Below, one piece after another: positions 1 to 6,840 of a DNA stretch of 60,848 nt. Numbering within the stretch: the stretch's first letter is position 1; the number at the start of each line of letters is the position of its first letter. Position numbers and translations under genes: made by a program. Below the pieces are notes generated by a model. The model was not told the DNA's origin, searched no databases, and saw nothing but the letters and a program-made list of their open reading frames with translations. This DNA comes from Flavobacteriales bacterium (lineage in GTDB: Bacteria > Bacteroidota > Bacteroidia > Flavobacteriales > Flavobacteriaceae), in NCBI GenBank assembly GCA_003331305.1, contig QOQB01000009.1, positions 1 through 60,848 of the forward strand, given 5' to 3'.

Positions 1-15
1 CCTATGGTTTAGCAC

Positions 16-240
16 TTACTTCCCATTCTGAATTGGGTCAGTTTCAGGCATTAGCTTGTTTAGAATAAAATATACTGGGCAGAATTTGGTTGCCGGACTT
101 ATAATTTGAAGAACCCCAACAGCTATAGCTATTGACAAAAAGTTTAAATTTGTAGTGTATAGTGTCAATCCGACGCTAATTAAATATAACAGTCCAACTA
201 TTGCATCGTGGGTTCTAATTTTAGAAACGTTTTTTTCCAT
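16..240 (-). CDS. small membrane protein, YgaP-like transmembrane domain (DUF2892 type)
   Basis: A 74-residue protein with two hydrophobic segments (about residues 13-30 and 33-50) followed by a cysteine-containing turn, SPATKFCPVY, which matches the SP-x-YxLLG-type end of DUF2892 proteins. These are small inner-membrane proteins of unclear role, sometimes attached to rhodanese domains. I chose the ATG at 240 (MEKNVSKI), since members usually open with a KNxGxxD/R-like stretch; an upstream ATG at 279 would add 13 residues. It lies between a possible partial copy of a 61-bp repeat at the window edge (1-12) and a full copy at 309-369, so it may sit inside a repeat-bounded accessory segment. Function unknown. 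Confidence 0.6.
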   Translation of the reverse strand: MEKNVSKIRTHDAIVGLLYLISVGLTLYTTNLNFLSIAIAVGVLQIISPATKFCPVYFILNKLMPETDPIQNGK

Positions 241-308
241 TTTTAATATTTTCATAAAGATAATGAATTTATAATGCAAATATGTTACCCCAAGTTTGAA
301 TGTATCCT

Positions 309-369
309 AAACCTACTTAAGAGGATTAGAAGTAGCAGAACTTAAAGAAGAAGATATGCCTATGGTTTA
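309..369 (+). repeat. 61-bp repeat, copy 1 (inverted relative to 40555-40615)
   Basis: This segment is identical, base for base as I read it, to the reverse complement of 40555-40615. Read on the plus strand it contains an open frame ending in LRGLEVAELKEEDMPMV then a stop, so it may be the 3' end of a vanished gene. The last 12 bases of the repeat plus its stop (CCTATGGTTTAG) also form bases 1-12 of the window, hinting at a third copy just outside. Confidence 0.85.
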
Positions 370-374
370 GGATA

Positions 375-479
375 TTACAACTCCCCTTTAAATGCTTTAT
401 TAAGTATAGAGGATTTTAACTGTTTTAAATAAGCCAACTGCTCCTCTAATTTGGATTGGGTTTTGGTGAGATTTTGGTA
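375..479 (-). pseudogene. hsdS: 3' remnant of a type I restriction specificity subunit gene (hsdS)
   Basis: Reading the minus strand from about 479 to the TAA at 375-377 gives YQNLTKTQSKLEEQLAYLKQ followed by LKSSILNKAFKGEL and stop. This is the classic C-terminal coiled coil and ending of HsdS, the DNA-recognition subunit of type I restriction-modification enzymes (KLEEQLAxLxxLKxSIL...AFxGEL). Only about 34 codons remain and the rest of the gene is absent; the Kazal-domain gene starts on the other strand immediately beside it. The stop is followed after 5 nt by the 61-bp repeat. It is a scar of a lost or moved restriction locus, not a functional gene. Confidence 0.7.
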
Positions 480-485
480 TATTTG
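456..485 (+). promoter_or_regulatory. possible Bacteroidota promoter before the Kazal-domain gene
   Basis: TTG at 456-458, a 19-nt spacer and TATATTTG at 478-485 match the TTG-N19-TAnnTTTG consensus exactly. The ATG at 489 is so close that the transcript would be leaderless or nearly so, which makes a chance match possible. The promoter lies within the hsdS scar. Confidence 0.4.
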
Positions 486-488
486 AGT

Positions 489-1040
489 ATGAAAAAACTT
501 ATTTTATTCTTTGTTTTAGCCTCTTATTCTTGTCAAGGTGAACAAACAGTCAATATTCAGAACCCAATCCTTGAGTTAGAAGCTTTAAGACAAAACAATA
601 ATTTTAGTACTCCCTTTAGAGTTTTAGAGACTACAATTTCAGACGCCTCTGTTTTTGATAAACCTTATGGTAAAACAGAACTAACCATTGGATATGTACT
701 TCGTTATTATTTCTACACTACTATAAAACTAAAAGGTGATTCTAATAGATTAACCAGTATGGATGGTTCAAAATTTAATATTCAATCATCAAATGATGCC
801 CTAGAAGTCGCTAAATCTACTATTGATGTAATTGCTGGTATGTCGTTTGGTTCAGAAGAGTATAGAAAATTTATTGATAAATATTTCCCCGGCTGTATTG
901 ATTACACTAAAGTTCCTAATCCCTGCGCATCGACCAAAGAATACCAACCTGTTTGTGGTTGTGATGGCTTCACTTACAATAATAGGGGCGAAGCTTATTG
1001 TGCTGGAGTTCAAAGAGTTTCTGATTCTGCTTGCCAGTGA
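489..1040 (+). CDS. secreted/lipoprotein with a C-terminal Kazal-type protease-inhibitor domain
   Basis: A 183-residue exported protein. The N-terminus MKKLILFFVLASYSC is a signal peptide ending in a cysteine that may be lipidated (the -1 to -3 residues, SYS, are only a loose lipobox). The last 40 or so residues carry the Kazal pattern: CASTKEYQPVCGCDGFTYNN, then a cysteine in AYCAGV and a final SACQ, a fold normally used to block serine proteases through a reactive loop. The central 100 residues are unrecognised. An earlier in-frame ATG at 456 is disfavoured because the signal peptide begins at 489. Short Kazal-like domains are widespread in Flavobacteria, where their targets are mostly unknown. 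Confidence 0.75.
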   Translation: MKKLILFFVLASYSCQGEQTVNIQNPILELEALRQNNNFSTPFRVLETTISDASVFDKPYGKTELTIGYVLRYYFYTTIKLKGDSNRLTSMDGSKFNIQSSNDALEVAKSTIDVIAGMSFGSEEYRKFIDKYFPGCIDYTKVPNPCASTKEYQPVCGCDGFTYNNRGEAYCAGVQRVSDSACQ

Positions 1041-1246
1041 CAAATAAATATTTAACAGTGTTTTAGAATTAACTGCCAGTTTTCAGTTGATTTAATAAAA
1101 CCTGGTTACTTATAACAGGGAATATTTGTTTTACGTAAGACAAAAATTAACTGTCTGACAACTGCCAATTTTGATGTTTTTCGTATATTTATGTAGTCTA
1201 TTTAGCTGAAAAGAGTTTTCGCTTGTACAGTTGTGTTTAAAAAAGA

Positions 1247-1272
1247 AAACCCCTCGATTTCTCGAAGGGTTT
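1247..1272 (-). terminator. intrinsic terminator downstream of tRNA-His
   Basis: An inverted repeat pairs AACCC-TCGA with TCGA-GGGTT across a 4-nt loop, with one mismatch, and on the minus strand it is followed by a T-rich run (TTTTCTTTTTT). It sits just past the 3' end of the tRNA. Confidence 0.7.
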
Positions 1273-1277
1273 TTGAT

Positions 1278-1353
1278 GGGTGGAAGACCGGTCTCGAACC
1301 GGCGACCTCTAGAACCACAATCTAGCGCTCTAACCAACTGAGCTACAACCACC
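1278..1353 (-). tRNA. tRNA-His (anticodon GTG)
   Basis: On the minus strand the sequence begins GGTGGTTGTAGCTCAGTTGG, has the anticodon loop TTGTGGT (GTG anticodon) on a CTAGA/TCTAG stem, and a T arm GCCGGTTCGAGACCGGT. The extra 5' G opposite C73 is the usual histidine identity element. As I pair it, the acceptor stem has two U-U appositions. No CCA is encoded. Confidence 0.9.
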
Positions 1354-1402
1354 ATTTTATAGGCTGCAAATGTACTACGTTTTTATAAATTCAAAAAAGG
1401 AA

Positions 1403-2122
1403 TTAAAGTAAATCGCCAATGGAATTTACCCCGATCAAACGACTTGTAGTAAAGCCTTCGGCATAATCAACACCAATAAGGCGACCCAAATCCGCAGCGC
1501 GATACTTTATGCTATTCAAAAAGTTTTCCGTGCTTATGGGCGTTTCAGGCGCTGTACTTTCAGAATCATAAAACTGTGATTTGTATGCTTTTACAGCTGC
1601 TAATTTCACTTTCATTTCAGTGCCAATATCTACAACAAAATCTGGCGTAGTATTATTCCATTGAATGTAATGATACAACTGCTTCGGGCGCCAAGCATAC
1701 TGACTTTTACCTTCATAAAATGTTTCCATTTTTTGAAGACCACTTAAAAAGCAACTCTCAGCAACCAATGTAGCTGCCCTTCCGTGGTCGGGGTGTCTGT
1801 CACTAATAGCGTTGCACAGTACCATTTCCGGCTGTAAATGACGAATGTATGAAACTATTTTATCTTGATGCTTGCGGTCATTTTGAAAAAATCCATCAGC
1901 GAAACCAAGATTGATACGAGTTGTAACTCCTAGAATTTCGGCTGCATTTGCAGCTTCCTTTTGTCGGATATCTGCATTTCCGCGTGTTCCTAACTCCCCT
2001 TTGGTAAAGTCTAGTATAGCGACAGATTTACCAGCACCAATTTCTTTAGCCAATGTCCCTGCGCACGACAGTTCAACATCGTCGGGGTGCGCGCCTATAG
2101 CTAAAATATCAACTTTCATCAT
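1403..2122 (-). CDS. bshB1: bacillithiol biosynthesis deacetylase BshB1
   Basis: Removes the acetyl group from GlcNAc-malate in the synthesis of bacillithiol, the low-molecular-weight thiol of many Firmicutes and Bacteroidota. The LmbE-like metal site is visible near the N-terminus (GAHPDDVELSCAG), followed by GELGTRG, NLGFADGFF and the second metal motif SDRHPDHGRA. About 239 residues, normal for the family. The start is placed at the ATG overlapping the upstream stop (TAATG at 2120-2124); the next codon is also ATG (2119). A longer start at 2137 would run into the upstream gene. The 1-nt overlap with the peroxidase gene suggests translational coupling, and both products serve redox defence. 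Confidence 0.92.
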   Translation of the reverse strand: MMKVDILAIGAHPDDVELSCAGTLAKEIGAGKSVAILDFTKGELGTRGNADIRQKEAANAAEILGVTTRINLGFADGFFQNDRKHQDKIVSYIRHLQPEMVLCNAISDRHPDHGRAATLVAESCFLSGLQKMETFYEGKSQYAWRPKQLYHYIQWNNTTPDFVVDIGTEMKVKLAAVKAYKSQFYDSESTAPETPISTENFLNSIKYRAADLGRLIGVDYAEGFTTSRLIGVNSIGDLL

Positions 2123-2664
2123 TAACTTTTTATCCAATTCAACACTTTAGTATCATCCGGTTGTACGCGTGGTGAGATTACATCCACTAACACACCATTT
2201 TCATCAATTAGATATTTTTGAAAATTCCAACTTACAGAACTATCCATAATACCATTTTTATCTTTTTGTGTGAGAAATGCGTATAGAGGATGTTGCTTTC
2301 TCCCTTTTACACTGATTTTTGACATCATAGGAAATGAAACTCCATAATTTTTCTCACAAAACACTTTAATATCTTCGTTGCTGCCAGGCTCTTGCCACAT
2401 AAAATTATTTGCAGGAAACCCAATAATTATAAAATTTTGACTTTTATATTTTTGATATAGTGCTTCCAGTTTTTTGTATTGCGGAGTAAGCCCACATTTT
2501 GAAGCCGTATTTACGATCATGACTTTTTTACCTTTCAAGTTGGCGAGGGAAAAGGAATCACCGTTAATGTCTTCAACAGTAAAAGTGTGAATTGATTTTT
2601 TCATAGCTGCAGGTTGGGCAAAAGAAATGGACGCACAAAGCAGCAATATACTAATGATGCGCAT
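2122..2664 (-). CDS. secreted glutathione-peroxidase-family thiol peroxidase
   Basis: A GPx-fold peroxide reductase that uses cysteine rather than selenocysteine: NTASKCGLTPQYKKLE holds the peroxidatic Cys, FPANNFMWQEPG the Gln, and VSWNFQKYL the Trp and Asn of the catalytic tetrad. Such enzymes usually draw electrons from thioredoxin. The ATG at 2664 starts a typical signal peptide (MRIISILLLCASISFAQP), so the protein is probably periplasmic; the longer frame from 2727 would overlap clpS. It is coupled to bshB1 by a 1-nt overlap. Confidence 0.85.
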   Translation of the reverse strand: MRIISILLLCASISFAQPAAMKKSIHTFTVEDINGDSFSLANLKGKKVMIVNTASKCGLTPQYKKLEALYQKYKSQNFIIIGFPANNFMWQEPGSNEDIKVFCEKNYGVSFPMMSKISVKGRKQHPLYAFLTQKDKNGIMDSSVSWNFQKYLIDENGVLVDVISPRVQPDDTKVLNWIKS

Positions 2665-2710
2665 AAAACAATTTTTAGCGAAGTTAAGGAAATCGTATAA
2701 AATGAATGGA

Positions 2711-2998
2711 CTAGACAATTTCGGCACTTAGTCCAGCGGCGTGTAAACGAATACATTTAGGTTCTAACTCATCATAAGAGCCGCGTTTCACCGAACATTT
2801 TCCTTTGTAGTGAACAATAAGCGAACATTGCTCGGCTTGTTCTGGTGTATGCTCACAAACCTCTATTAGGGTTTTAATCACATGATCGAAAGTGTTCACC
2901 TCATCGTTAAATAAAATGATTTCATGTAAACGAGATGACTCAACCGCCAAATCGTGTTGCGGCTGATTTTGCTCTTCAGTCTGATCAAAACGTATCAT
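2711..2998 (-). CDS. clpS: ATP-dependent Clp protease adaptor ClpS
   Basis: The N-recognin that delivers N-degron substrates to ClpAP or ClpCP. The core is clear: IILFNDEVNTFDHVIKTL (N-end-binding loop with the Asn-Asp pair), EQAEQCSLIVHYKGKCSVKRG, and a C-terminal strand ending LSAEI. At 95 residues the length is normal. It starts 4 nt after prmA stops, and the two look cotranscribed. Confidence 0.92.
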   Translation of the reverse strand: MIRFDQTEEQNQPQHDLAVESSRLHEIILFNDEVNTFDHVIKTLIEVCEHTPEQAEQCSLIVHYKGKCSVKRGSYDELEPKCIRLHAAGLSAEIV

Positions 2999-3002
2999 AA
3001 CA

Positions 3003-3824
3003 CTAAATTATAAATTTTAAACAAACCCAACCCTCTTTTTCTGCTTTTGCATCTAAACGAAGTCCGTGTTTTAGCGCTAAATCTCTCAGCACCACAATAT
3101 CATCATAATGGAACCCAGAAAGCAATAAAACTCCATCTTTTGATAGCATTGTTGCATATTGGGGTATATGCTCACACAACACATTTCGATTAATATTAGC
3201 TAGGAGTATATCAAAACTTGATGTAAATGAACCAACACCATCATTGCTAAAAGAGATATCTAAAACATCGTTTTTCAACGCATTTTCTTTAGCGTTTTCT
3301 ACACACCAATCTTCGATATCAATTCCTAAAACGGTAGCTGCGCCTAGCTTTTTTGCCAATATGGCTAAAACCCCAGTTCCAGTACCCACGTCAAGCACAG
3401 AAGCACGCTTACAGTCTAATTTTATGAGCTGTTCGAACATCAATTGTGTCGTAGCATGATGACCCGTTCCAAAAGACATTTGAGGGTCAATAATAAGTTC
3501 ATTTTGGGTAGTGGCTGGTTTGTGGAAAGAGGCACGCACCGTCCAATGGGCAACACTAATAGGGTGAAATTGTGCTTCCCAAATTGCATTCCAATTTTGC
3601 CCCGCCATAGTTTCAACATTTCCTGAAAGCTCTATGCCCGTAAAAGGAATAGCAAGACAATCTTCTAACAAATTGACTGGGGCTTGATCTGCTGGAATAT
3701 AGGCAGATATGCCATTATCGTGTTGTACGAAGCTCTCAAAAGAAAAAGTGGATAACCAAGCCGAGACAATTTCTATTTTGTCAATGGGGAAAATCGTAAA
3801 ATGATAGGCGGAGTAGGCTCTCAA
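3003..3824 (-). CDS. prmA: ribosomal protein L11 methyltransferase PrmA
   Basis: A SAM-dependent methyltransferase that trimethylates ribosomal protein L11. The C-terminal half shows MSFGTGHHATTQLM, the SAM-binding VLDVGTGTGVLAILAKKLGA and the catalytic region LLANINRNVL; the N-terminal 100 residues form the less conserved substrate domain. 273 residues. The stop of tpiA lies 2 nt upstream, so tpiA-prmA-clpS form a tight minus-strand run. Confidence 0.93.
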   Translation of the reverse strand: MRAYSAYHFTIFPIDKIEIVSAWLSTFSFESFVQHDNGISAYIPADQAPVNLLEDCLAIPFTGIELSGNVETMAGQNWNAIWEAQFHPISVAHWTVRASFHKPATTQNELIIDPQMSFGTGHHATTQLMFEQLIKLDCKRASVLDVGTGTGVLAILAKKLGAATVLGIDIEDWCVENAKENALKNDVLDISFSNDGVGSFTSSFDILLANINRNVLCEHIPQYATMLSKDGVLLLSGFHYDDIVVLRDLALKHGLRLDAKAEKEGWVCLKFII

Positions 3825-3826
3825 CT

Positions 3827-4576
3827 TTAAAATGCATTGACAATCGCAGCAAAATCATCGGCTTTTAAAGAAGCGCCTCCGATAAGTCCACCATCTACAT
3901 CAGGTTGAGAAAATATTTCTTGTGCATTGGCAGGTTTTACACTCCCTCCATAAAGAATAGAAATACTTTGTGCAAGTGCATCATCGTATTGCGCTGCCAA
4001 AACAGCTCTTATATGTGCGTGCATTTCTTGTGCTTGCTCTGGTGAGGCTGTCTCACCAGTACCAATGGCCCAGACTGGCTCATATGCTAAAATAATTTGA
4101 CTCCACTGCGAAGCATCTAAATGAAAAAGTGCGTTTCGCAATTGAGTAGTAACCACATCAAAATGGCTTTCTGATTTGCGTTCGTCAAGTTCTTCGCCAA
4201 AGCAAAAGATAATTTCCATGCCATTTTTTAGGGCTGTATTTACTTTCGCTGCTAATAATTCATCTGTTTCATGAAAATAGGCTCTGCGCTCAGAATGCCC
4301 CAACAAAGTAGTATGTACACCAATTGACTTTAGCATCGAAGCGGATATTTCACCAGTAAATGCCCCAGAATCGGCTTGGTGCATATTCTGTGCGGCAACG
4401 TCAATTTTGGAGTTAGCAGTTTGATTTGCTGCTGTAGCAAGATACACGGCAGGAGTGGCTATGGCAACGCGAACATCGCTAGAAAGCTTTTTGGATTTTA
4501 AGTCCTCTATAAGCTTCTGGCTTTCAGCTGCGTTAAGGTTCATTTTCCAGTTACCGGCTACAATATGATTTCTCAT
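3827..4576 (-). CDS. tpiA: triosephosphate isomerase
   Basis: Interconverts dihydroxyacetone phosphate and glyceraldehyde 3-phosphate in glycolysis. All landmarks are present: NWKMN with the electrophilic Lys at the N-terminus, LGHSERR with the catalytic His, YEPVWAIGTG with the catalytic Glu and the mobile lid, and YGGSVKPANA with GLIGGASL for the phosphate site. 249 residues, the normal length. DUF1599 lies 10 nt upstream. Confidence 0.97.
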   Translation of the reverse strand: MRNHIVAGNWKMNLNAAESQKLIEDLKSKKLSSDVRVAIATPAVYLATAANQTANSKIDVAAQNMHQADSGAFTGEISASMLKSIGVHTTLLGHSERRAYFHETDELLAAKVNTALKNGMEIIFCFGEELDERKSESHFDVVTTQLRNALFHLDASQWSQIILAYEPVWAIGTGETASPEQAQEMHAHIRAVLAAQYDDALAQSISILYGGSVKPANAQEIFSQPDVDGGLIGGASLKADDFAAIVNAF

Positions 4577-4586
4577 GAATTTGATT

Positions 4587-5126
4587 TTAATTAGTGTTTA
4601 AATGGATTAGCGCAAATAAGGCATAATTTATCATATCTTGATAATTTGCCGACAACCCCTCGCTTACAAGAGTTTTGCCATTGTTGTTTTCTATTTGTTT
4701 TACACGAAGTAATTTCTGTAAAATCAAATCTGTTAGCGAGCTTACTCGCATATCACGCCAAGCCTCGCCGTAGTCGTGATTTTTACGCTCCATGAGGTCT
4801 TTGGTAGCGGTAGCATGCTTAGTGTATTGTTCCATAACCTCTTCGTTTGACAAGTCGGGTTGGTCTGCAACTCCTAATTCAAGCTGAATAAGCGCCATAA
4901 TGGAGTAATTCACGATCCCTATAAATTCAGATTCCTCACTCTCATCTACTTTTTTAGAAGTAACTTCTTGAAGCGTTCTTATGCGTTGTGCCTTAATAAA
5001 AATTTGATCAGTAAGTGACGTAGTGCGAAGAATGCGCCATGCACAGCCATAATCAATCATTTTTTTTTCAAAAAGCTGCTTGCATTTAGTAGCTTCTGAC
5101 ATATATTGTGCATTGGTATTCGCCAC
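4587..5126 (-). CDS. DUF1599 protein with two tandem repeats
   Basis: A 179-residue protein made of two copies of the DUF1599 unit. Compare KKMIDYGCAWRILRTTSLTD (repeat 1) with RKNHDYGEAWRDMRVSSLTD (repeat 2), each followed by a helix rich in Arg/Gln and an NYSIMALI or NYALFALI segment. The function is unknown. The gene is divergent from folP, an arrangement I recall as common in Bacteroidota. A start at 5102 is possible. The duplicated D-Y-G-x-A-W and S-L-T-D motifs suggest a nucleotide or metal site, but this is inference. Confidence 0.85.
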   Translation of the reverse strand: MANTNAQYMSEATKCKQLFEKKMIDYGCAWRILRTTSLTDQIFIKAQRIRTLQEVTSKKVDESEESEFIGIVNYSIMALIQLELGVADQPDLSNEEVMEQYTKHATATKDLMERKNHDYGEAWRDMRVSSLTDLILQKLLRVKQIENNNGKTLVSEGLSANYQDMINYALFALIHLNTN

Positions 5127-5202
5127 CTGGTTTGTTGTATTTTAAATTTCAGTCAAAAATGAACAAGATTTGGTTTATTACCAACAATTTTAAATGCTAT
5201 TT

Positions 5203-6045
5203 ATGAACATCAACTGTAACGGTAACATTATCGATTTTACATCCCCCAAAATTATGGGGATTTTAAACGTTACACCCAATTCATTTTACGATGGTGGTAA
5301 ACACAACCGCATTGACACTGCGCTTCTGCAAACTGAAAAAATGATTTCTGAGGGGGCTACTTTTATTGATGTTGGGGGTGCGAGTTCAAAGCCGGGTGTA
5401 GAAGAAGTTTCACCTGATGAAGAGCTTAAACGAGTGCTTCCCGTTATTGAAAAAATTTCTAAAAATTTTCCACATATCTACATTTCCATAGACACCTACC
5501 GAAGTAACGTGGCGCGCCAGGCAGTTGATGCTGGGGCACAACTTGTAAACGATATTTCGGCGGGAAATGCAGATGACAACATGCTAAAAACAGTAGGAAA
5601 ACTTGGTGTGCCGTATATTGCTATGCATATGCAAGGTACCCCAAAGACCATGCAAAACAAGCCTACGTATGACGATGTTCTTATTGCCATTCGATCCTTT
5701 TTTTCTGAAAAAATTGCAGCGGCGCACGCAGCTGGCATCAACGATATTATTGTAGATCCAGGATTTGGTTTTGGGAAAACACCACAGCATAATTTTGCCT
5801 TGCTTAATCACCTAAATACCTTGCAAATAGACGGTGTCCCTTTGCTCGTTGGGGTCTCTCGAAAATCAATGATATATAAAACACTAAATATTGACATACA
5901 ACAGGCTTTAAATGGAACTACAGTATTACATACCGTTGCGCTTCGACAAGGCGCGCATCTTTTGCGTGTTCACGATGTTAAAGAAGCGAAGCAAGCCGTA
6001 GATCTAATTAAAGCACTTGATACGTCTTATTCAATAAATCCGTAA
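5203..6045 (+). CDS. folP: dihydropteroate synthase
   Basis: Condenses para-aminobenzoate with hydroxymethyl-dihydropterin pyrophosphate in folate synthesis; the sulfonamide target. Motifs: MGILNVTPNSFYDGG, FIDVGGASSKPG, INDISAG-type VNDISAGN, MHMQGTPKTMQ, DPGFGFGKT and VGVSRKSMI. I prefer the ATG at 5203 (MNINCNG); an ATG at 5194 would add three residues. cdaA follows after 9 nt, so the two are probably cotranscribed. Confidence 0.95.
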   Translation: MNINCNGNIIDFTSPKIMGILNVTPNSFYDGGKHNRIDTALLQTEKMISEGATFIDVGGASSKPGVEEVSPDEELKRVLPVIEKISKNFPHIYISIDTYRSNVARQAVDAGAQLVNDISAGNADDNMLKTVGKLGVPYIAMHMQGTPKTMQNKPTYDDVLIAIRSFFSEKIAAAHAAGINDIIVDPGFGFGKTPQHNFALLNHLNTLQIDGVPLLVGVSRKSMIYKTLNIDIQQALNGTTVLHTVALRQGAHLLRVHDVKEAKQAVDLIKALDTSYSINP

Positions 6046-6054
6046 TTTTATAGG

Positions 6055-6840
6055 ATGTTTGATTTTTTAGATTTTAATCTACTTGACTTATTGGATATCA
6101 TACTTGTAGCACTGCTTTTGTACTATGCATACCGACTAGTACGAGGCACGGCAGCCATCAATATTTTTGTTGGTATAGTTATCCTTTATCTCATTTGGAA
6201 AATTACAGATGCGTTAAAAATGGAGCTACTCAGTAATATTTTGGGCGGGTTTATGAGCGTGGGAGTCTTTGCGCTGATTGTAGTATTTCAACAGGAAATT
6301 AGAAAATTACTCCTCATGCTTGGCTCTTCTAATTTTGCAAACAGAAAGGCATTAAATCGATATTTAAAAATTTTTAGTGCAAATCAAAACTCATTTGAGC
6401 CCGAACTTAATATAGAGGCACTGATTCAAAGTTGTTCCTCTCTTAAAAAGCAAAAATTAGGAGCATTATTGGTATTAGAGCGCAATAGTAGCTTAGACTT
6501 TCTAAAGCCTTCTGGTGTTATTGTAAATATGGAAATATCAGTGCCAGTAATTGAAAGTATTTTTCACAAAAATGCACCCCTACATGATGGTGCTGTGATT
6601 ATTGAAAACAATACCATTACTGCAACGCGAGTAGTACTTCCCGTCTCCGAAAATAAATCTATTCCGAAAAGGTACGGACTCAGACACCGAGCTGCCGTAG
6701 GGATTACTGAAAAAACCGATGCTGTTGTGCTTGTTGTTTCAGAAGAAACAGGGACTATTAGCTATTTTAGAAACGGTGAGCGCGTTCCATTTAGTGCTTA
6801 CAAGGAGCTTAGTGAGCTGCTTACCAATGACATGGACTAG
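6055..6840 (+). CDS. cdaA: diadenylate cyclase CdaA
   Basis: Makes cyclic di-AMP from two ATP. Three N-terminal membrane helices (roughly residues 12-30, 36-52, 62-80) precede a DAC domain with the catalytic DGA in APLHDGAVII and the RHR in RYGLRHRAAVGITE. 261 residues. The 3' end overlaps the convergent ABC transporter gene by 4 bp (6837-6840). Confidence 0.94.
   Translation: MFDFLDFNLLDLLDIILVALLLYYAYRLVRGTAAINIFVGIVILYLIWKITDALKMELLSNILGGFMSVGVFALIVVFQQEIRKLLLMLGSSNFANRKALNRYLKIFSANQNSFEPELNIEALIQSCSSLKKQKLGALLVLERNSSLDFLKPSGVIVNMEISVPVIESIFHKNAPLHDGAVIIENNTITATRVVLPVSENKSIPKRYGLRHRAAVGITEKTDAVVLVVSEETGTISYFRNGERVPFSAYKELSELLTNDMD

Noticed and set aside
1131-1355. 74-residue open frame on the minus strand
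   Set aside because: It covers tRNA-His and its terminator; the reading frame is a by-product of the RNA gene.
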